From: Dipteronia dyeriana
Lineage: Eukaryota; Streptophyta; Magnoliopsida; Sapindales; Sapindaceae
DNA: 64,000 nt
Direction of reading: 5' to 3'
NCBI GenBank assembly: GCA_032871835.1
Contig: CM065298.1
Coordinates: forward strand, 94,487,891 to 94,551,890
Positions 1-11,914 of the stretch are shown in pieces. A program made the position numbers and the translations under genes. The notes below the pieces were generated by a model. That model ran no database searches and was not told the origin of the DNA. It saw nothing but the letters and a program-made list of their open reading frames with translations. Each line of letters starts with the position of its first letter. The first letter of the stretch is position 1.

Positions 1-1358
1 ACAACATTCTCTGCCCAACACAAGCAATAATTTCCATGCTCTATAAATAAATCATTAGTTATAAATTCAGCATCTATTCATTCATTTATTTTCACTCTAA
101 TTATAAAAAAAATTATTAAAATCATAAAGTAATACATGCATTTATTTAAGTCACAATTTTAAATTGGTATAACCTAAATCTTAAAAATAATTATGTGTTT
201 ACTTCTTATTTTATACTGATAGCTTGTGCATAGAAGAATAGATGGCATCAAGATTGGCAATTGTAATGCATCTACTAGAATATTATTACATGAAGTTCCT
301 TGTTACATGGATGATCAATAGACAATAGCTGTCCCAAAAATTTCTTAGGTCAAAATTTCTCAAATAGAGAAACCGGCTATATATAATTTCTACAAACAGG
401 AGGTGATTATTGACCTTATTGTTGTTGAAATATTATATAAATTTAGGTTTTTTTAACGGATTTCTCGAACCCACGACCTCGTAACAAGGGTGTGAGATGA
501 TTATTGATTTTAATAAATGTAAATAATGAACAGAGATGTCCGGTTTTTTTTTTTTTGAAATATTATAAGAACTATTACAATAAGACTGTCGTGATCTGTT
601 GAGATCAAACAATACACGTATGGTCTGGATATCTACTTTCATAATGAGAGATAACTATTCCTTACAATCTGAAAAGAAAACTCTCACATATACTTATAAA
701 ACGTTTATGACAGGATAAAAAGAGAGATATATCGGTTTTAATTTAAAATGGTTTGTATTGTCATTGATTGTTGAGGCTATTCGATGCGGTGGCCATTAAT
801 TCATTTGTTGGAGTCGTTTTCAATATTAGATTGATAAAAGAGTTTAGGGTGACATGAACACATGGGGGCTTACAACACATTATCATCAAGACATCAGCAT
901 GATTTGTTTGTTTAAGAGTTACTTCTTAACAAGTGAAATCATGCATTTATTCTATATATGAAACTGTTGAGCTGTGAAATTTTAATCAGCGAAATTGACA
1001 GCCGAAGTAGAGAGAGAGTCTCACCATCATAAACAACTATTTAATAATGAAGATCGAGTACAAATACGTTCTATGAATATAGGCTAGTGTGGAATTACGT
1101 AAAATCTTGTCACTTTTTATTATATATGTTGCTTTCACGTATACTTGTTTTCATTGCTTTAGGTTTTGTTTATTTCGTAACCGAAATTATGTCTTTTATC
1201 TCATTAAATTATTATTCACTTTAAACTAAGTGCAATCGTTCACACTTTATTTCGTGAGTTATTTATGAAATTTTCCCACTAAAAAATGTATTTAGAGGAA
1301 TGTTGTGAACAGTTGTTCTTCTGCAAGTCAATATAATAGGAATGTACATGCATGATAC
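1..1358. other. AT-rich non-coding stretch
   Basis: No coding region is recognisable. The sequence is AT-rich with scattered poly-A and poly-T runs. A tRNA-like B-box lies on the minus strand near 463-490, but no A-box accompanies it, so I do not call a SINE. Open frames here are short and have no recognisable motif. Confidence 0.6.
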
Positions 1359-2037
1359 TTGGGGGGTGTAAAAACCAGTCAAACCGAACCAACCCGTTTA
1401 ATCCAACCCAAACTTTATGAGTTAGATCGGTTTCACATATAAAAAATTTATTAATTGATTTGTCATTTTCAAAATGATTGGTTTGGTTTGTGTTGCTAAA
1501 AAAAAATCATACAACCCAAACCAACCCATATATTTAATAAAATCCAATCCATATTTCCTAGGTTTTTTAACTTTTATTTATACTTATTTACTTCTTATAT
1601 AAATAAGTTTTATTTTCTTCAAATTCATTATTATCAACCATTTGATATTGTACTACTTCTATTTATTTTACATATTATATTTTTTTAATAAATAAAATAC
1701 AGTTATTTATTCCTTCTATTACATTTTAGAATATGAGTTTTATTATGTTTTACTTTTTATTTTTCTGTTATGGCACATTTTATTGTTAATTTGTTAATTA
1801 TATAATATTTGTAATTTTTAAAATAATTAAATAACACCTACTTAATATTTTTATATTTAAATAATTGTTTTTATAACGATAGAAAAAAATGATTTTTTTG
1901 GTTCAAACCTAAACCATCAAATCAACGTAAACCAACCCGACTTTTTTTTGGTTTGGTTTGAATCGGTTTGGCAAATCATATTGGTTTGGTTTGATATTGA
2001 GCTTCAACCCAAACCAAACCGAAATTGCACATCCCTA
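1359..2037. mobile_element. hAT-type MITE, non-autonomous
   Basis: The right end reads TTGCACATCCCTA, the usual 3' end of plant hAT MITEs. The left end starts TTGGGGGGTGTAAAAA, a degraded match to its reverse complement. Both subterminal regions are full of AAACC/GGTTT motifs in opposite orientation, as expected for transposase-binding repeats, and the centre is AT-rich and non-coding. Flanking octamers CATGATAC and CATGAGTT match at only five positions, so any target duplication is decayed. Confidence 0.6.
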
Positions 2038-2177
2038 CATGAGTTTTTTTTTATAAAAAAAATAAATTAGAATTTGAAGAAGAATGACACACGATACGAA
2101 TCTATAACTTTATTAAAACAAATACGAGAGACTTATAAACCGATGGTTTAACAACAACCATGTCAATATTTCTATTG

Positions 2178-2185
2178 ATAAGTGA
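2178..2185. repeat. Left 8-bp target duplication of the hAT element
   Basis: ATAAGTGA directly precedes the left terminal inverted repeat. It pairs with ATCAGTGA at 9606-9613 with 7 of 8 positions identical. An 8-bp duplication is the hallmark of hAT insertion. Confidence 0.8.
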
Positions 2186-2834
2186 TAATGCTGTAAATGT
2201 GGACCGGGTCCAACTGGACCGGTTCGGGCCTGTCTCCAGTAATGGATCGGATCAGGTCCGGTCCGCAAAGGAGGCATGCCGGACCAAGCACATCAAGTAC
2301 GCGTGACGTGTGCCCGACCAAGGGGTGCCGGCCCGCCACGTCGGCATGTTTAGTTGAGCAGGCGGCACGGCGGGCCAGCACGCTTGTCCACTCCCCGGTC
2401 CGACCGTTTGATCCGTTTTTAATTTTTAATTTTTTTTAACCAATGGTTGAAGTTTTTAAATTCACCCGTTGGTTACAAAGAAAATTATGAAAAAACCATC
2501 AACTGTTATAATTTATATTTTGAACCACAATTCCAATTTTTCTATAAATACCCCAATCAATTCCAGTGGAAATGGTGAAAAATGTCACCTTTTTTGTGAG
2601 TTGTAGTGATGTCACCGGTTTAATAAGTTAAGTTTAAAAGGAAAATATTATGGTGAACTACCCATATTGCCCTTAAATAATCAATTTTTAATTCTCTTTG
2701 TACTTCTATCTTCACACTTTGATAACTGAAAGTAGTAACTCATCTCTCTCTCTCTCTCTCAAAAACTTGTTTAAAAATCGATCTACAATTTGTCTGAGTT
2801 TTTTTACATTGGTACAAGTATTTTTAAACTGCTA

Positions 2835-3475
2835 CAAACAAGTTTATAATCTTGGGTAAAAGAGCTCAAACCCCTAAGAAAAATACTCGAGCCCTTAAGA
2901 AAAAAAACCGATCCTTTTAAAAAAAAGCTCAAACCCTTAAAAAAAACTCGATCATGTAAAAAAAAAAAAAACTCGATCCTTAACAAAAAAAGCTTGATCC
3001 TTTATAAAAAAAGTTCAATCATGTATAAAAAAAACTCTATTCCCTACAGAAAAAGCTCGATTCTTTACAAAAAAAGTTCGATCATGTACAAAAAAAAAAC
3101 TCGATCCTTAACAAAAAAAAACTTGACTCATTACAAAAAAAACTCGATCATATACAAAAAAACTCGATCCATCATAAAAAAAACTCGATCCTTTACAATA
3201 AAAAAAACTCGATCATGTAAAAAAAAAGTTCGATCCTTAACAAAAAAAAGCTCGATCTCTTACAACAAAAGCTCGATCATGTACAAAAAAAACTCGATCA
3301 TATACAAAAAAGCTCGATCCCTTAAAAAAAAGCTCAATCCCTCACACAAAAAAACCCGATTCCTTAAAAAAAAAAACCCGATTCCTTAAAAAAAAAACTC
3401 GATCCTTAACAAAAAAACTCAATCCCTTTAACAAAAAAGCTTGGACGTGTTTTAAAAAAGCTCAAAAATGTTTCT
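2835..3475 (+). repeat. A-rich minisatellite inside the hAT element
   Basis: About 30 degenerate units of roughly 17-20 bp, each with a core like CTCGATCATGTA or CTCGATCCTTAA followed by a run of A. An open frame of about 130 codons crosses the array, encoding a Lys/Ser repeat such as KKSSIMYKKN. It only reflects the repeat and is not a gene. Confidence 0.85.
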
Positions 3476-4059
3476 AAAAGTCTCAAAAATCAAGATATTC
3501 ATCTTTGTCAACACACAACAGATCAAATAAAAAAAAGCGTCTATGTAACGCCACTTTGTCGCCGTTCAAATGATTGTCTGGGTTTTAATGAGACTTTTTC
3601 TCTCTACTTCACAACCCTGTCACTGTAAAATAAATGAAAGAAATCTGACGTGGAACAACTATTGGGGGTACTTTTATCCGTTCACCATAATTGGTGTCTT
3701 TTAAACATAAGTTATTAAAGCAGTAACAGTGTTGAAATGACACCACCAAAAAGTGTCATTTATTTTTTGAACCCATCCATTCCATTTTTCAATCACTTTC
3801 TCTCATTCTCTCATTCTCTCTCTCTCTACATTCCCCAAATCTCTACACATTTTCACTCAATTTGATTTTTACTCTCTCTACACATTTTTTTTATAGTATT
3901 ATACTAATTTCCTATTATTTATCTATTTATTATTCTCTTCATTTTTCACCAACATACAAAACTTTTAAGGTACATTTGTCTTTAAATGTTATTATTTCTT
4001 TATGTTAATAAATTTATAATGTTATGTAAACACTTTAGTTAATATTTTTAATATATTTG

Positions 4060-5135
4060 TTTAGTTAGTAAATTTAATTTATTTTTTGTAGTAGTATATT
4101 AATCATTATTATGTGTACTTGTGTAGTAGTGAATTCATATATATTGTGTTAGTGAATTAAGCATTATATGTGTAGCAGTTAATTTAAATATTTTTAAGTT
4201 AGTACATTTATGATTTTTAAGTTTAGTAGTTAATTTAAATATATTTTGTTAGTAAATTTATGATTTTTAAGTTGAGTAGTTAATTTGAATATATTTTGTT
4301 AGTAAATTTTTTATTTTTAAGTTTTGTAGTTTATTTGAATATAGTTTGTTAGTAAATTTTTGATTTTTAAGTTTAGTAGTTTATTTGAATATATTTTGTT
4401 AGTAAATTTTTGATTTTTTTAAGTTTAGTAGTGTAATTGAATATATTTTGTTAATTAGTGACCTTTTGATTTTTAAGTTTAGTAGTTTATTTGAATATAT
4501 TTTGTTAGTGACTTTTTGATTTTTAAGTTTAGTAGTTTATTTGAATATATTTTGTTAGTAAACTTTTGTTTTTTTTTTTAAGTTTATAAGTTTATTTGAA
4601 TATATTTTGTTAGTAAATTTATGATTTTTAAAGTTTAGTAGTTTATTTGAATATATTTGGTTAGTAAATTTATGATTTTTAAGTTTAATAGTTTATTTGA
4701 ATATATTTTGTTAGTAAATTTATGATTTTTCAAGTTTAGTAGTTTATTCGAATATATTTTACTAGTAATTTTTTTTTATTTTTTAAGTTTATTAGTTTAT
4801 TTGAATATATTTTGTTAGTGAATTTATGATTTTTAAATTTAGTAGTTTATTTAAATATATTTTGTTGGTGAATTTTTCATTTTTAAGTTTAGTATTTTAT
4901 TTTAATAAATATTTTAATAAATTTATGATTTTTAAGTTTACTAGTTTATTTGAATATATTTTGTTAGTAAATTTTTTATTTTTAAGTTTAGTAGTTTATT
5001 TGAATATATTTTTTTAGTAAAATTATGTTTTTTTTTTAAGTTTAGTAGTTTATTTGAATATATTTTGTTAGTAATAAATTTTTTATTTTTAAGTTTGGTA
5101 GTTTATTTGAATTTTTTTTTAGTAAATATATGATT
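4060..5135 (+). repeat. 50-bp minisatellite in the transposase 5' intron, copy 1
   Basis: About twenty tandem units of roughly 50 bp, containing TTTATTTGAATATATTTTG and GATTTTTAAGTTTAGTAG. The array ends just before a splice acceptor (TTTCAG at 5146-5151), so it lies in an intron of the transposase gene. Confidence 0.88.
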
Positions 5136-5154
5136 TATATTTGTATTTCAGGAA

Positions 5155-6053
5155 ATGGATCATACTCAGCAACCTTATTTTCCGGACGGTTTTAACATGC
5201 TGAACGATTATCTTGATCTTTTAGCACCAATGGAAACCTAAGCGGGACCTTCCGGTTCCACCGCTACACAAACATCGCGTCCCAAAAAATTTACATCCAA
5301 TGTTTGGCAGTGTTTTGACATAGTATAAATGACACTTCCAGACGGGACAACGAGCCCCAGAGCTAAATATAAGTTTTATCCTAAGGACTACTCCAGTAGT
5401 AGGAATGGTATCGGTCATTTGTGAAGGCATATGGAGAAATGCATGTCTGCACATGGACAGGTAGACACTAGAAGATAAACACAACTACAATGGCACCCAA
5501 ACGGGTCCGTTACGACGTGGCGGTACGACCTCGCACACGCTAGAGATTGATTGACATGATTCATTGCACAAACTGATCAATCAATCAATTTTGCTGACAA
5601 TATTTTTTTTTAAGAATTTGTCACATCTGTATTAAATCTCCAATTTGAAACTATTTCTATAACCACTACTAGAAACGATTTGATAAGATTGTTTGAACCC
5701 GAAAGAGCTGAGTTAAATGCTGAATTATAGCATCTAAGTGTCTCTGTTGTATCAACCTCTGATACTTGGAACGTTTATTCCAAACATGACTATTTATGTA
5801 TCATTTGACACTTTAAATATTTTTTACAATATCATTATAACTCTTTTCGGGGTCTATTACCCCAAATCTTCTCAGACAATCCATCAAATAATGAAAATAT
5901 CGGAAGTATTAAACAGTTATAGGGAATATGTTCATTTACGCCCTGCAGTTGTTTCCATGGAGACAAAGTTAAAAAAATAGTGGGCTAACATTTCTCTAAT
6001 TTAAGCCTTAAGTGTTATAGTAGATCCTATAGTTAAATTATCTAGTTTAGAAA
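5155..6053 (+). pseudogene. hAT transposase fragment, copy 1 (BED zinc finger)
   Basis: Translation from the ATG four bases after the acceptor AG gives a BED-type zinc finger: a VWQCFDIV segment, then YKFYPKDYSSS, and GHL-RHMEKC as the H-C end. In hAT transposases this finger binds the terminal repeats. Stop codons interrupt it after MET, after FDIV and in GHL. Further on there are remnants of the segment before the catalytic core, which then jump directly to a DUF4413-like piece starting MKISEVLNSYREYVHL. The DDE core is therefore missing. The copy ends abruptly at the tandem-duplication junction and lacks the C-terminal dimerisation domain. Confidence 0.82.
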
Positions 6054-6054
6054 C

Positions 6055-8480
6055 CAAGATATTCATCTTCGTCAACACACAACAGATCAAATGAAAAAAA
6101 CGTCTACGTAGCGCCACTCCGTCACCGTTCAAATGATTGTCTGGGTTTCAATGAGACTTTCTCTCTCTACTTCACAACTCTGTCGCTGTAAAATGAATGA
6201 AAGAAATTTGACGTGGAACAACTATTGAGGGTATTTTTATCTGTTCACTATAATTATTGTCTTTAAAATATAAGTTATTATAGCAGTGGCAGTGTTGAAA
6301 TGCCACCACCAAAAAGTGTCATTTATTTTTTGAACCCATCCATTCCATTTTTCAATCACTTTCTCTCATTCTCTCATTCTCTCTCTTTACATTCCCCAAA
6401 TCTCTACACATTTTCACTCAAATTGATTTTTACTCTCTCTCTCTCTACACATTTTTTTATAGTATTATACTAATTTCCTATTATTTATCTATTTATTATT
6501 CTCTTCATTTTTCACCGATATACAAAAATTTTAAGGTACATTTGTCTTTAAATGTTATTATTTCTTTATGTTAATAAATTTATAATGTTATGTAAACACT
6601 TTAGTTAATATTTTTAATATAATTGTTTAGTTAGTAATTTTTTTTTTTTTTTGTAGTAGTATATTAATCATTATTATATGTACTTGTGTAGTAGTGAATT
6701 CATATATATTGTGTTAGTGAATTAAGCATTATATGTGTAGTAGTTAATTTAAATATTTTTAAGTTAGTAAATTTATGATTTTTAAGTTTAGTAGTTAATT
6801 TAAATATATTTTGTTAGTAAATTTATGATTTTTAAGTTTAGTAGTTTATTTGAATATATTTGGTTAGTAAATTTTTTATTTTTAAGTTCTGTAGTTTATT
6901 TGAATATAGTTTGTTAGTAAATTTTTTATTTTTAAGTTTAGTATTTTATTTGAATATATTTTGTTAGTAAATTTTTGATTTTTTTAAGTTTAGTAGTTTA
7001 TTTGAATATATTTTGTTAATTAGTGACCTTTTGATTTTTAAGTTTAGTAGTTTATTTGAATATATTTTGTTAGTGACTTTTTGATTTTTAAGTTTAGTAG
7101 TTTATTTGAATATATTTTGTTAGTAAACTTTTGTTTTTTTAAGTTTATAAGTTTATTTGAATATATTTTGTTAGTAAATTTATGATTTTTAAGTTTAATA
7201 GTTTATTTGAATATATTTTGTTAGTAATTTTTTTTTATTTAAGTTTGGTAGTTTATTTGAATATATTTTGTTAGTGAATTTATGATTTTTAAGTTTAGTA
7301 TTTTTTTTAAATTTAGTAGTTTATTTGAATATTTATATTTAAATAAATTTATGATTTTTAAGTTTACTAGTTTATTTGAATATATTTTGTTAGTAATTAT
7401 TTTATTTTTAAGTTTAGTAGTTTATTTGAATATTTTTTTTAGTAAAATTATGTTTTTTTTTAAGTTTAATAGTTTATTTGAATATATTTTGTTAGTAATA
7501 AATTTATGATTTTTAAGTTTGGTAGTTTATTTGAAAAAAAAAATAGTAAATATATGATTTATATTTGTATTTCAGAAAATGGATCCTACTCAGCAACCTT
7601 ATTTTCTGGACGGTTTTAACATGCTAAACGATGATCTTGATCTTTCAGCACCAATGGAAACCCAAGAGGGACCTTCCGGTTCCACCGCTACACAAATATC
7701 GCGTCCCAAAAAATTTACATCCAATGTTTGGCAGTGTTTTGACATAGTATAAATGACACTTTCAGACGGGACAACGAGCCCCGGAGCTAAATATAAGTTT
7801 TGTCCTAAGGACTATTCCAGTAGTAGGAATGGTATCGGTCATTTGAGAAGGCATATGGAGAAATGCATGCCTGCACATGGACAAGTAGACACTAGAAGAT
7901 AAACACAACTACAATGACACCCAAACGGGTCTGTTACGACGTGGCGGTACGACCCCGCACACACTATAGATTGATTGGCATGATTCATTGCACAAACTGA
8001 TCAACCGATCAATTTTACTGGCAATATTTTTTTTTTTTAGAATTTGTCACATCTGTATTAAATCCCCAATTTGAAACTATTTCTCTAACCACCACTAGAA
8101 ATGATTTGATAAGATTGTTTGAAACCGAAATAGCTGAGTTGAATGTTGAATTATAGCATTTAAGTGTCTCTATTCCATTAACCTCTGATACTTGGAACGT
8201 TTGTTCCAAACATGACTATTTATGTATCATTGGACACTTTAAATATTTTTTTACAATGCCATTATAACTCTTTTCGGGATCTATTCCACATCTTCTCAGG
8301 CAATCCATCAAATAGTGAAAATATCGGAAGTATTAAACAGTTATAGGGAATATGTTCATTTAGGCCCTGTAATTGTTTCCATGGAGACAAAGTTGAAAAA
8401 ATATTGGGCTAACATTTCTCTACTTTATGCCTTAAGTGTTATAGTAGATCCTATAGTTAAATTATCTAGTTTAGAAGTTT
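6055..8480 (+). repeat. Internal tandem duplication, copy 2
   Basis: Repeats the 3491-6053 block in the same order and orientation. It is about 140 bp shorter between the 5' anchor and the transposase ATG, because its intronic minisatellite has fewer units. After the TCTAGTTTAGAA motif near 8475 it continues into the rest of the transposase, so this is the copy joined to the true 3' end. Confidence 0.88.
6620..7545 (+). repeat. 50-bp minisatellite in the transposase 5' intron, copy 2
   Basis: Same 50-bp unit as at 4060-5135, with fewer units. Translated frames give low-complexity LVIxLFLSLVVY-like repeats. These come from the array and are not a protein gene. Confidence 0.86.
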
Positions 8481-8941
8481 TGTTTGAGTGTATTGGTACT
8501 AATTTTGTAATAGATTATTCAAAACTGGTTACTGATATTCGAAACAAGTCATTCGAAGTTTTTCGTATTTATGCGTGCAGGTTTGGTGGTATTGACACCC
8601 AACCATCAACAGAACCCGAGATACAGTCAAACCAAACAAGTTGGAGCATTCTCAAACGTCGAAAAAATGACAAATCAGCAAGTACTTCTTCAGGCTAGAA
8701 AGCTTGCCCATCTTTTTTTGCCTAACTGAATAGGTACCTTAAAGCACACTTTGATGTTGTCGAAGACAAGGAAGAGTTTGATTTGTTGTTATGGGTGAAG
8801 ACCTATGCCTACAGGTATCCGATTCTGTCACATCTAACGCGTGACGTACTAGTTATCCCCTTGTCCACGGTGTCTTCAAAACAAGCATTCAACACCAGTA
8901 GGCCCATAATTGAACCAAGAAGAGGCTTCCGGTTCCGGTAG
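7579..8941 (+). pseudogene. hAT transposase pseudogene, copy 2
   Basis: A BED zinc finger lies at 7579-7903 (VWQCFDIV, GHLRRHMEKC) with a stop after FDIV at the same place as in copy 1. A DUF4413-like segment (MKISEVLNSYREYVHLG) sits in a 127-codon open frame at 8315-8698. The C-terminal hAT dimerisation domain reads from about 8720 to the stop at 8941, with the family signatures EEFDLLLWVK, YRYPILSHLTRDVLVIPLS and TVSSKQAFNT. The coding span is about 1.36 kb against roughly 2 kb for a full transposase. The missing part is the central catalytic region, so the protein would be inactive. Confidence 0.85.
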
Positions 8942-9605
8942 TAACTAGGTCCAGAACTAGGTTATACTTATACATGAACATTTATTTGTAAATTACTAAA
9001 TTATAATACGATTGCACTCTTTTTCCCTTATCAAGTTTTTATCCCATTGGACTTTTCTTTGTAAGGTTTTCAATGAGGTAATCATATAAATATGTAATAC
9101 TGAATTCCATAAGTCAGAAATAAATAAATAATTCTTCATTTCATATTTTCATAACTTTTTCTCTTTTATATTTTTTGTAATAATCTTTATTCATTTTTTT
9201 CAATTATTTTATTATCAACAACAGTCTAACCTAATAAATCTATCTAACTAAAACAATTGGAATGGAAAAAAATACAATTTATTTTTTCATAATAATTAAT
9301 TACGAAGATAGATAAATTGTAATAATTGAATTGATAAATTGATATGACGTATTTGAATTTGTAATTTTATATTTTCCCTAAACCCAAAAGCTAAAAATAT
9401 TATTTTATTAAAAAAAAAATCGTCGGATGCAGGCCTCCGTGCATTGTCAGGCAAGCCTCCGGGCCGGGCCGCCGATTTCGAAAACGTATCGGTCCATGTC
9501 CGGCCCTCTATCTGGCGCGACACAGACTAGGCCCGACCCATTTTCGAACATGGACCAGGCATGCCGGATCACGTTGGGCCGGACCGGTCCACATTTACAA
9601 CACTA

Positions 9606-9613
9606 ATCAGTGA
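9606..9613. repeat. Right 8-bp target duplication of the hAT element
   Basis: ATCAGTGA directly follows the right terminal inverted repeat and matches ATAAGTGA at 2178-2185 in 7 of 8 bases. Confidence 0.8.
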
Positions 9614-10454
9614 TCACTAACCCACTTTTTTCTTCTGTTCAACAACTTTTTTATATATAACAAACTAATAATTTAAAAATTGTTAGCTAAATATATTTAT
9701 CTAACTTTTGTAGAATATGAAATGGTCTTAAATTAATCTTGGAATCAATTCGATAGACAAAAAGAGTTCCTTCCCTATTCAATACACAAAAGAGAGCCAT
9801 TAACCAAGAAGAAATTTGAAGTGATCATAGGATGCCCGCAATTAATGCAATGATTAAAGCAAAATCAAAGTTATTAAACTATCAAAAAGCAGAGAAGTTC
9901 ACATTCCATCCAAAAGCTTCGTAAAAATATATAAATAAAAAATGTATTTCAGCAACTATTAAGCAAACTTTTTTTTTTATCTTCAAATTAGTTTATCAAA
10001 GCCCCACCACCCATTTATTTCTTACACAAAGTGGGAGATTTTTAAGTTTGGATTAAAACTAGTCAATCGATCATGTTGTGCAATTTTGAAAAGCATGACT
10101 AGTTTTGGGCTCGTCAAGTGTCTTTTAAAGGAATTGTCCTTGTAAAGTTGTAATAAATGATCACATTCGGATGCAACTTGCAACTATATATTATGATCCT
10201 TATTAAAAGATAGACTGCTAGGTGCACTCGTTTGGACCAGCGACCGGTGAATCTATGGCCACTTCTCAAGTTTGACATGAGTGGTATTTTTAATGTTAGA
10301 AAAAAGAGAGTAGATATTTATTAATGACAATTTTATAATAAAGTTAAAATAAAAGATATGTTTCATCCTTATATAATGCAACTGTACAACCCCCCGGTAA
10401 CTCTTGCATTTTCCTCAAGGATATATCTGTCATCCATTCAAATACTTCTGAAGC

Positions 10455-10456
<2 letters not shown>
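9614..10456. other. Non-coding spacer
   Basis: AT-rich sequence with no open frame carrying a recognisable motif, no paired terminal repeats and no RNA gene that I can see. Confidence 0.5.

Positions 10457-10493
<37 letters not shown>
10457..10493. repeat. (TA)n microsatellite
   Basis: Uninterrupted alternation of T and A for about 37 bp. Confidence 0.95.
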
Positions 10494-10494
<1 letters not shown>

Positions 10495-10595
10495 CGATAC
10501 GAGGTTGATTGGAGTTTGATCCCTCCCAGCTTACCATAATCCCGAGATATTGTTATATCTAATAAAAAGAATTCATCTTTTTATCTTATTTAAAA

Positions 10596-11007
10596 TAAGG
10601 ATGATAACGGATCGGGTTCGGTCGAATTTTGTAAAATCTAAATCGGTACCTCCGAAACTTTTTGTCATATACATCCGTCCGTAAATCCGTTTATTTTCAT
10701 GGGTTCACAGACGGGTGTCACCTCTGGATTTTGGGAGCACCCACACCCGTAAACCCGTTAGTTTTTTTTTTCAATAATATTTCTATATTATTTAAATAAA
10801 TGAAATATTAAGGTTTTAAGAATTAAAAACATTTAATAGAGTAATAAATTCAACTCATTTCAAGTGTGATTTTTTGTTGAGATAAGAGACAAAACACTTT
10901 ATATATAGCTAATGGGAGAACTTAACATTCTTGTTTTTTTTTTCAACGTGGGACTTTCAAAAGTTCTACATTGAAAAAACAAGAGTGCGAGATTCTTACG
11001 TTAGCTA
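10596..11007. mobile_element. hAT-type MITE, left half, split by Tat element 1
   Basis: The left end TAAGGATGATAACGGATCGG mirrors the right end at 23378-23397, which reads AATTGTCATCCCTA at its terminus. Both ends carry the GGGTTCGG/ACCCG-type motifs common in hAT MITEs. The two halves total about 700 bp and are separated exactly by the Tat element and its AGCTA duplication. No clear 8-bp target duplication remains. Confidence 0.65.
11003..11007. repeat. Left 5-bp target duplication of Tat element 1
   Basis: AGCTA directly precedes the TG of the left LTR and recurs immediately after the right LTR at 23102-23106. Confidence 0.95.
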
Positions 11008-11914
11008 TGTTGACGTCGGTTTCTGGATATATAGAAAAAGTCAACAAGAATTGGATTTTAGCTGTGATTCCAAAGAGAGAGAGAAAGAGAAAGAGAAAGA
11101 GAAAGAGAAAGAAATCGGACGTAAGTTTTACGCGGTAAAACTCCGATGACCGGGGAAACGTCCACGGGTGGTTGAATGATCAACCAAGCCAAAATCCACT
11201 ATTAAAAAGAATTACAACCCTCGATCTCTCTTTTTTTCTCTGTATTTTTCTATATGATTTTTGTATATATGTTTTGTGACGAGATTATGGGTCTATTTAT
11301 ATGTTCATAGAACCCTAATCCTCTTTGTACAAGTAATAAAAGATCTGTGTATTTAACTATGATTGGATGCTTGTTTGAAGTAAATTGTCTTCTTTCCTAT
11401 TTCGGAGACTTGTATTGAGATCGAATGGGACTCCAGTGATTCAATCAAGTTAGGACTTATTTCCTTATAAGAGCATAGTCTTTTTGAAGAAATAAAATTG
11501 TTGTCTGATTATGAACCCTTTCTGCTTGATATTCTGTTTCTTGGAATTCCTCTTTGATATGGATATATTTGCGTATTTTAATGACTCGATTCGTGTGAGC
11601 TACGCGCTGGGCTTTTTATTCAGTTTTCTTCATGTTTGTCCCTAGTAGAACGCGGTATCAGCTGATCTCGAATGACGTCATCTGATCCCAAGTAAAAAAT
11701 GTCATCAACTAGCCCCGAGTATCTTTAACTGACCCCGAATAGTATATGACGTCAGTTGACCCCGAGTAGGTTTTGTTCAATACTTGTTTACTCAGACTTC
11801 TCTTCTTTGGTGATGTCTTGCAAGATATTTTCTGAATGCCTATTTGAATGTCCACCTGACAATTTTATCCTCTTTGTCGATGATGTGTACGTTTGATAAA
11901 ATTTACACACGGCA
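11008..11914 (-). repeat. Tat element 1, 3' LTR
   Basis: 907 bp, TG...CA. A reverse-strand TATA box (TATAAATA) lies at 11294-11301 with a 5'-flanking region rich in TGACGTCA and TTGACC motifs (about 11660-11770). A purine GAGAAA microsatellite at 11073-11112 lies near the U5 end. Confidence 0.93.

Larger units (their letters stand above)
3491..6053 (+). repeat. 2.56-kb internal tandem duplication, copy 1
   Basis: The block starts CAAGATATTCATCTTTGTC and ends TCTAGTTTAGAA. At 6055 the starting motif recurs and the whole order repeats: 5'-UTR-like CT-rich segment, minisatellite intron, BED exon, DUF4413-like fragment. The junction lies at about 6053-6055, inside what would be transposase coding sequence. 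Confidence 0.88.
2186..9605. mobile_element. 7.4-kb hAT transposon, degenerate
   Basis: The ends form a 22-bp terminal inverted repeat (2186-2207 and 9584-9605) with two mismatches and the shared core GTAAATGTGGACCGG. Subterminal regions are GC-rich and carry many GGACCGG/CCGGTCC motifs, typical of hAT transposase binding. Inside, in order, are an A-rich minisatellite (2835-3475), a promoter or 5'-UTR-like CT-rich segment, a minisatellite-filled intron, and a transposase exon. The block from the 5'-UTR segment into the transposase exon is tandemly duplicated. The 3' copy keeps a BED zinc finger, a DUF4413-like segment and the hAT dimerisation domain. Stops and a missing catalytic centre mean it cannot be autonomous. 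Confidence 0.88.

Noticed and set aside
463..500. tRNA-like B-box on the minus strand (GTGGGTTCGAGA)
   Set aside because: No A-box at the right distance and no cloverleaf, so neither a tRNA nor a SINE can be supported.
2994..3389. 131-codon frame with KKSSIMYKKN-type repeats
   Set aside because: It is only the translation of the A-rich minisatellite. There is no start context, no domain, and the minus strand gives similar low-complexity frames.
4826..7509. Frames rich in F, L and V that look like membrane proteins
   Set aside because: They are translations of the 50-bp intronic minisatellite.
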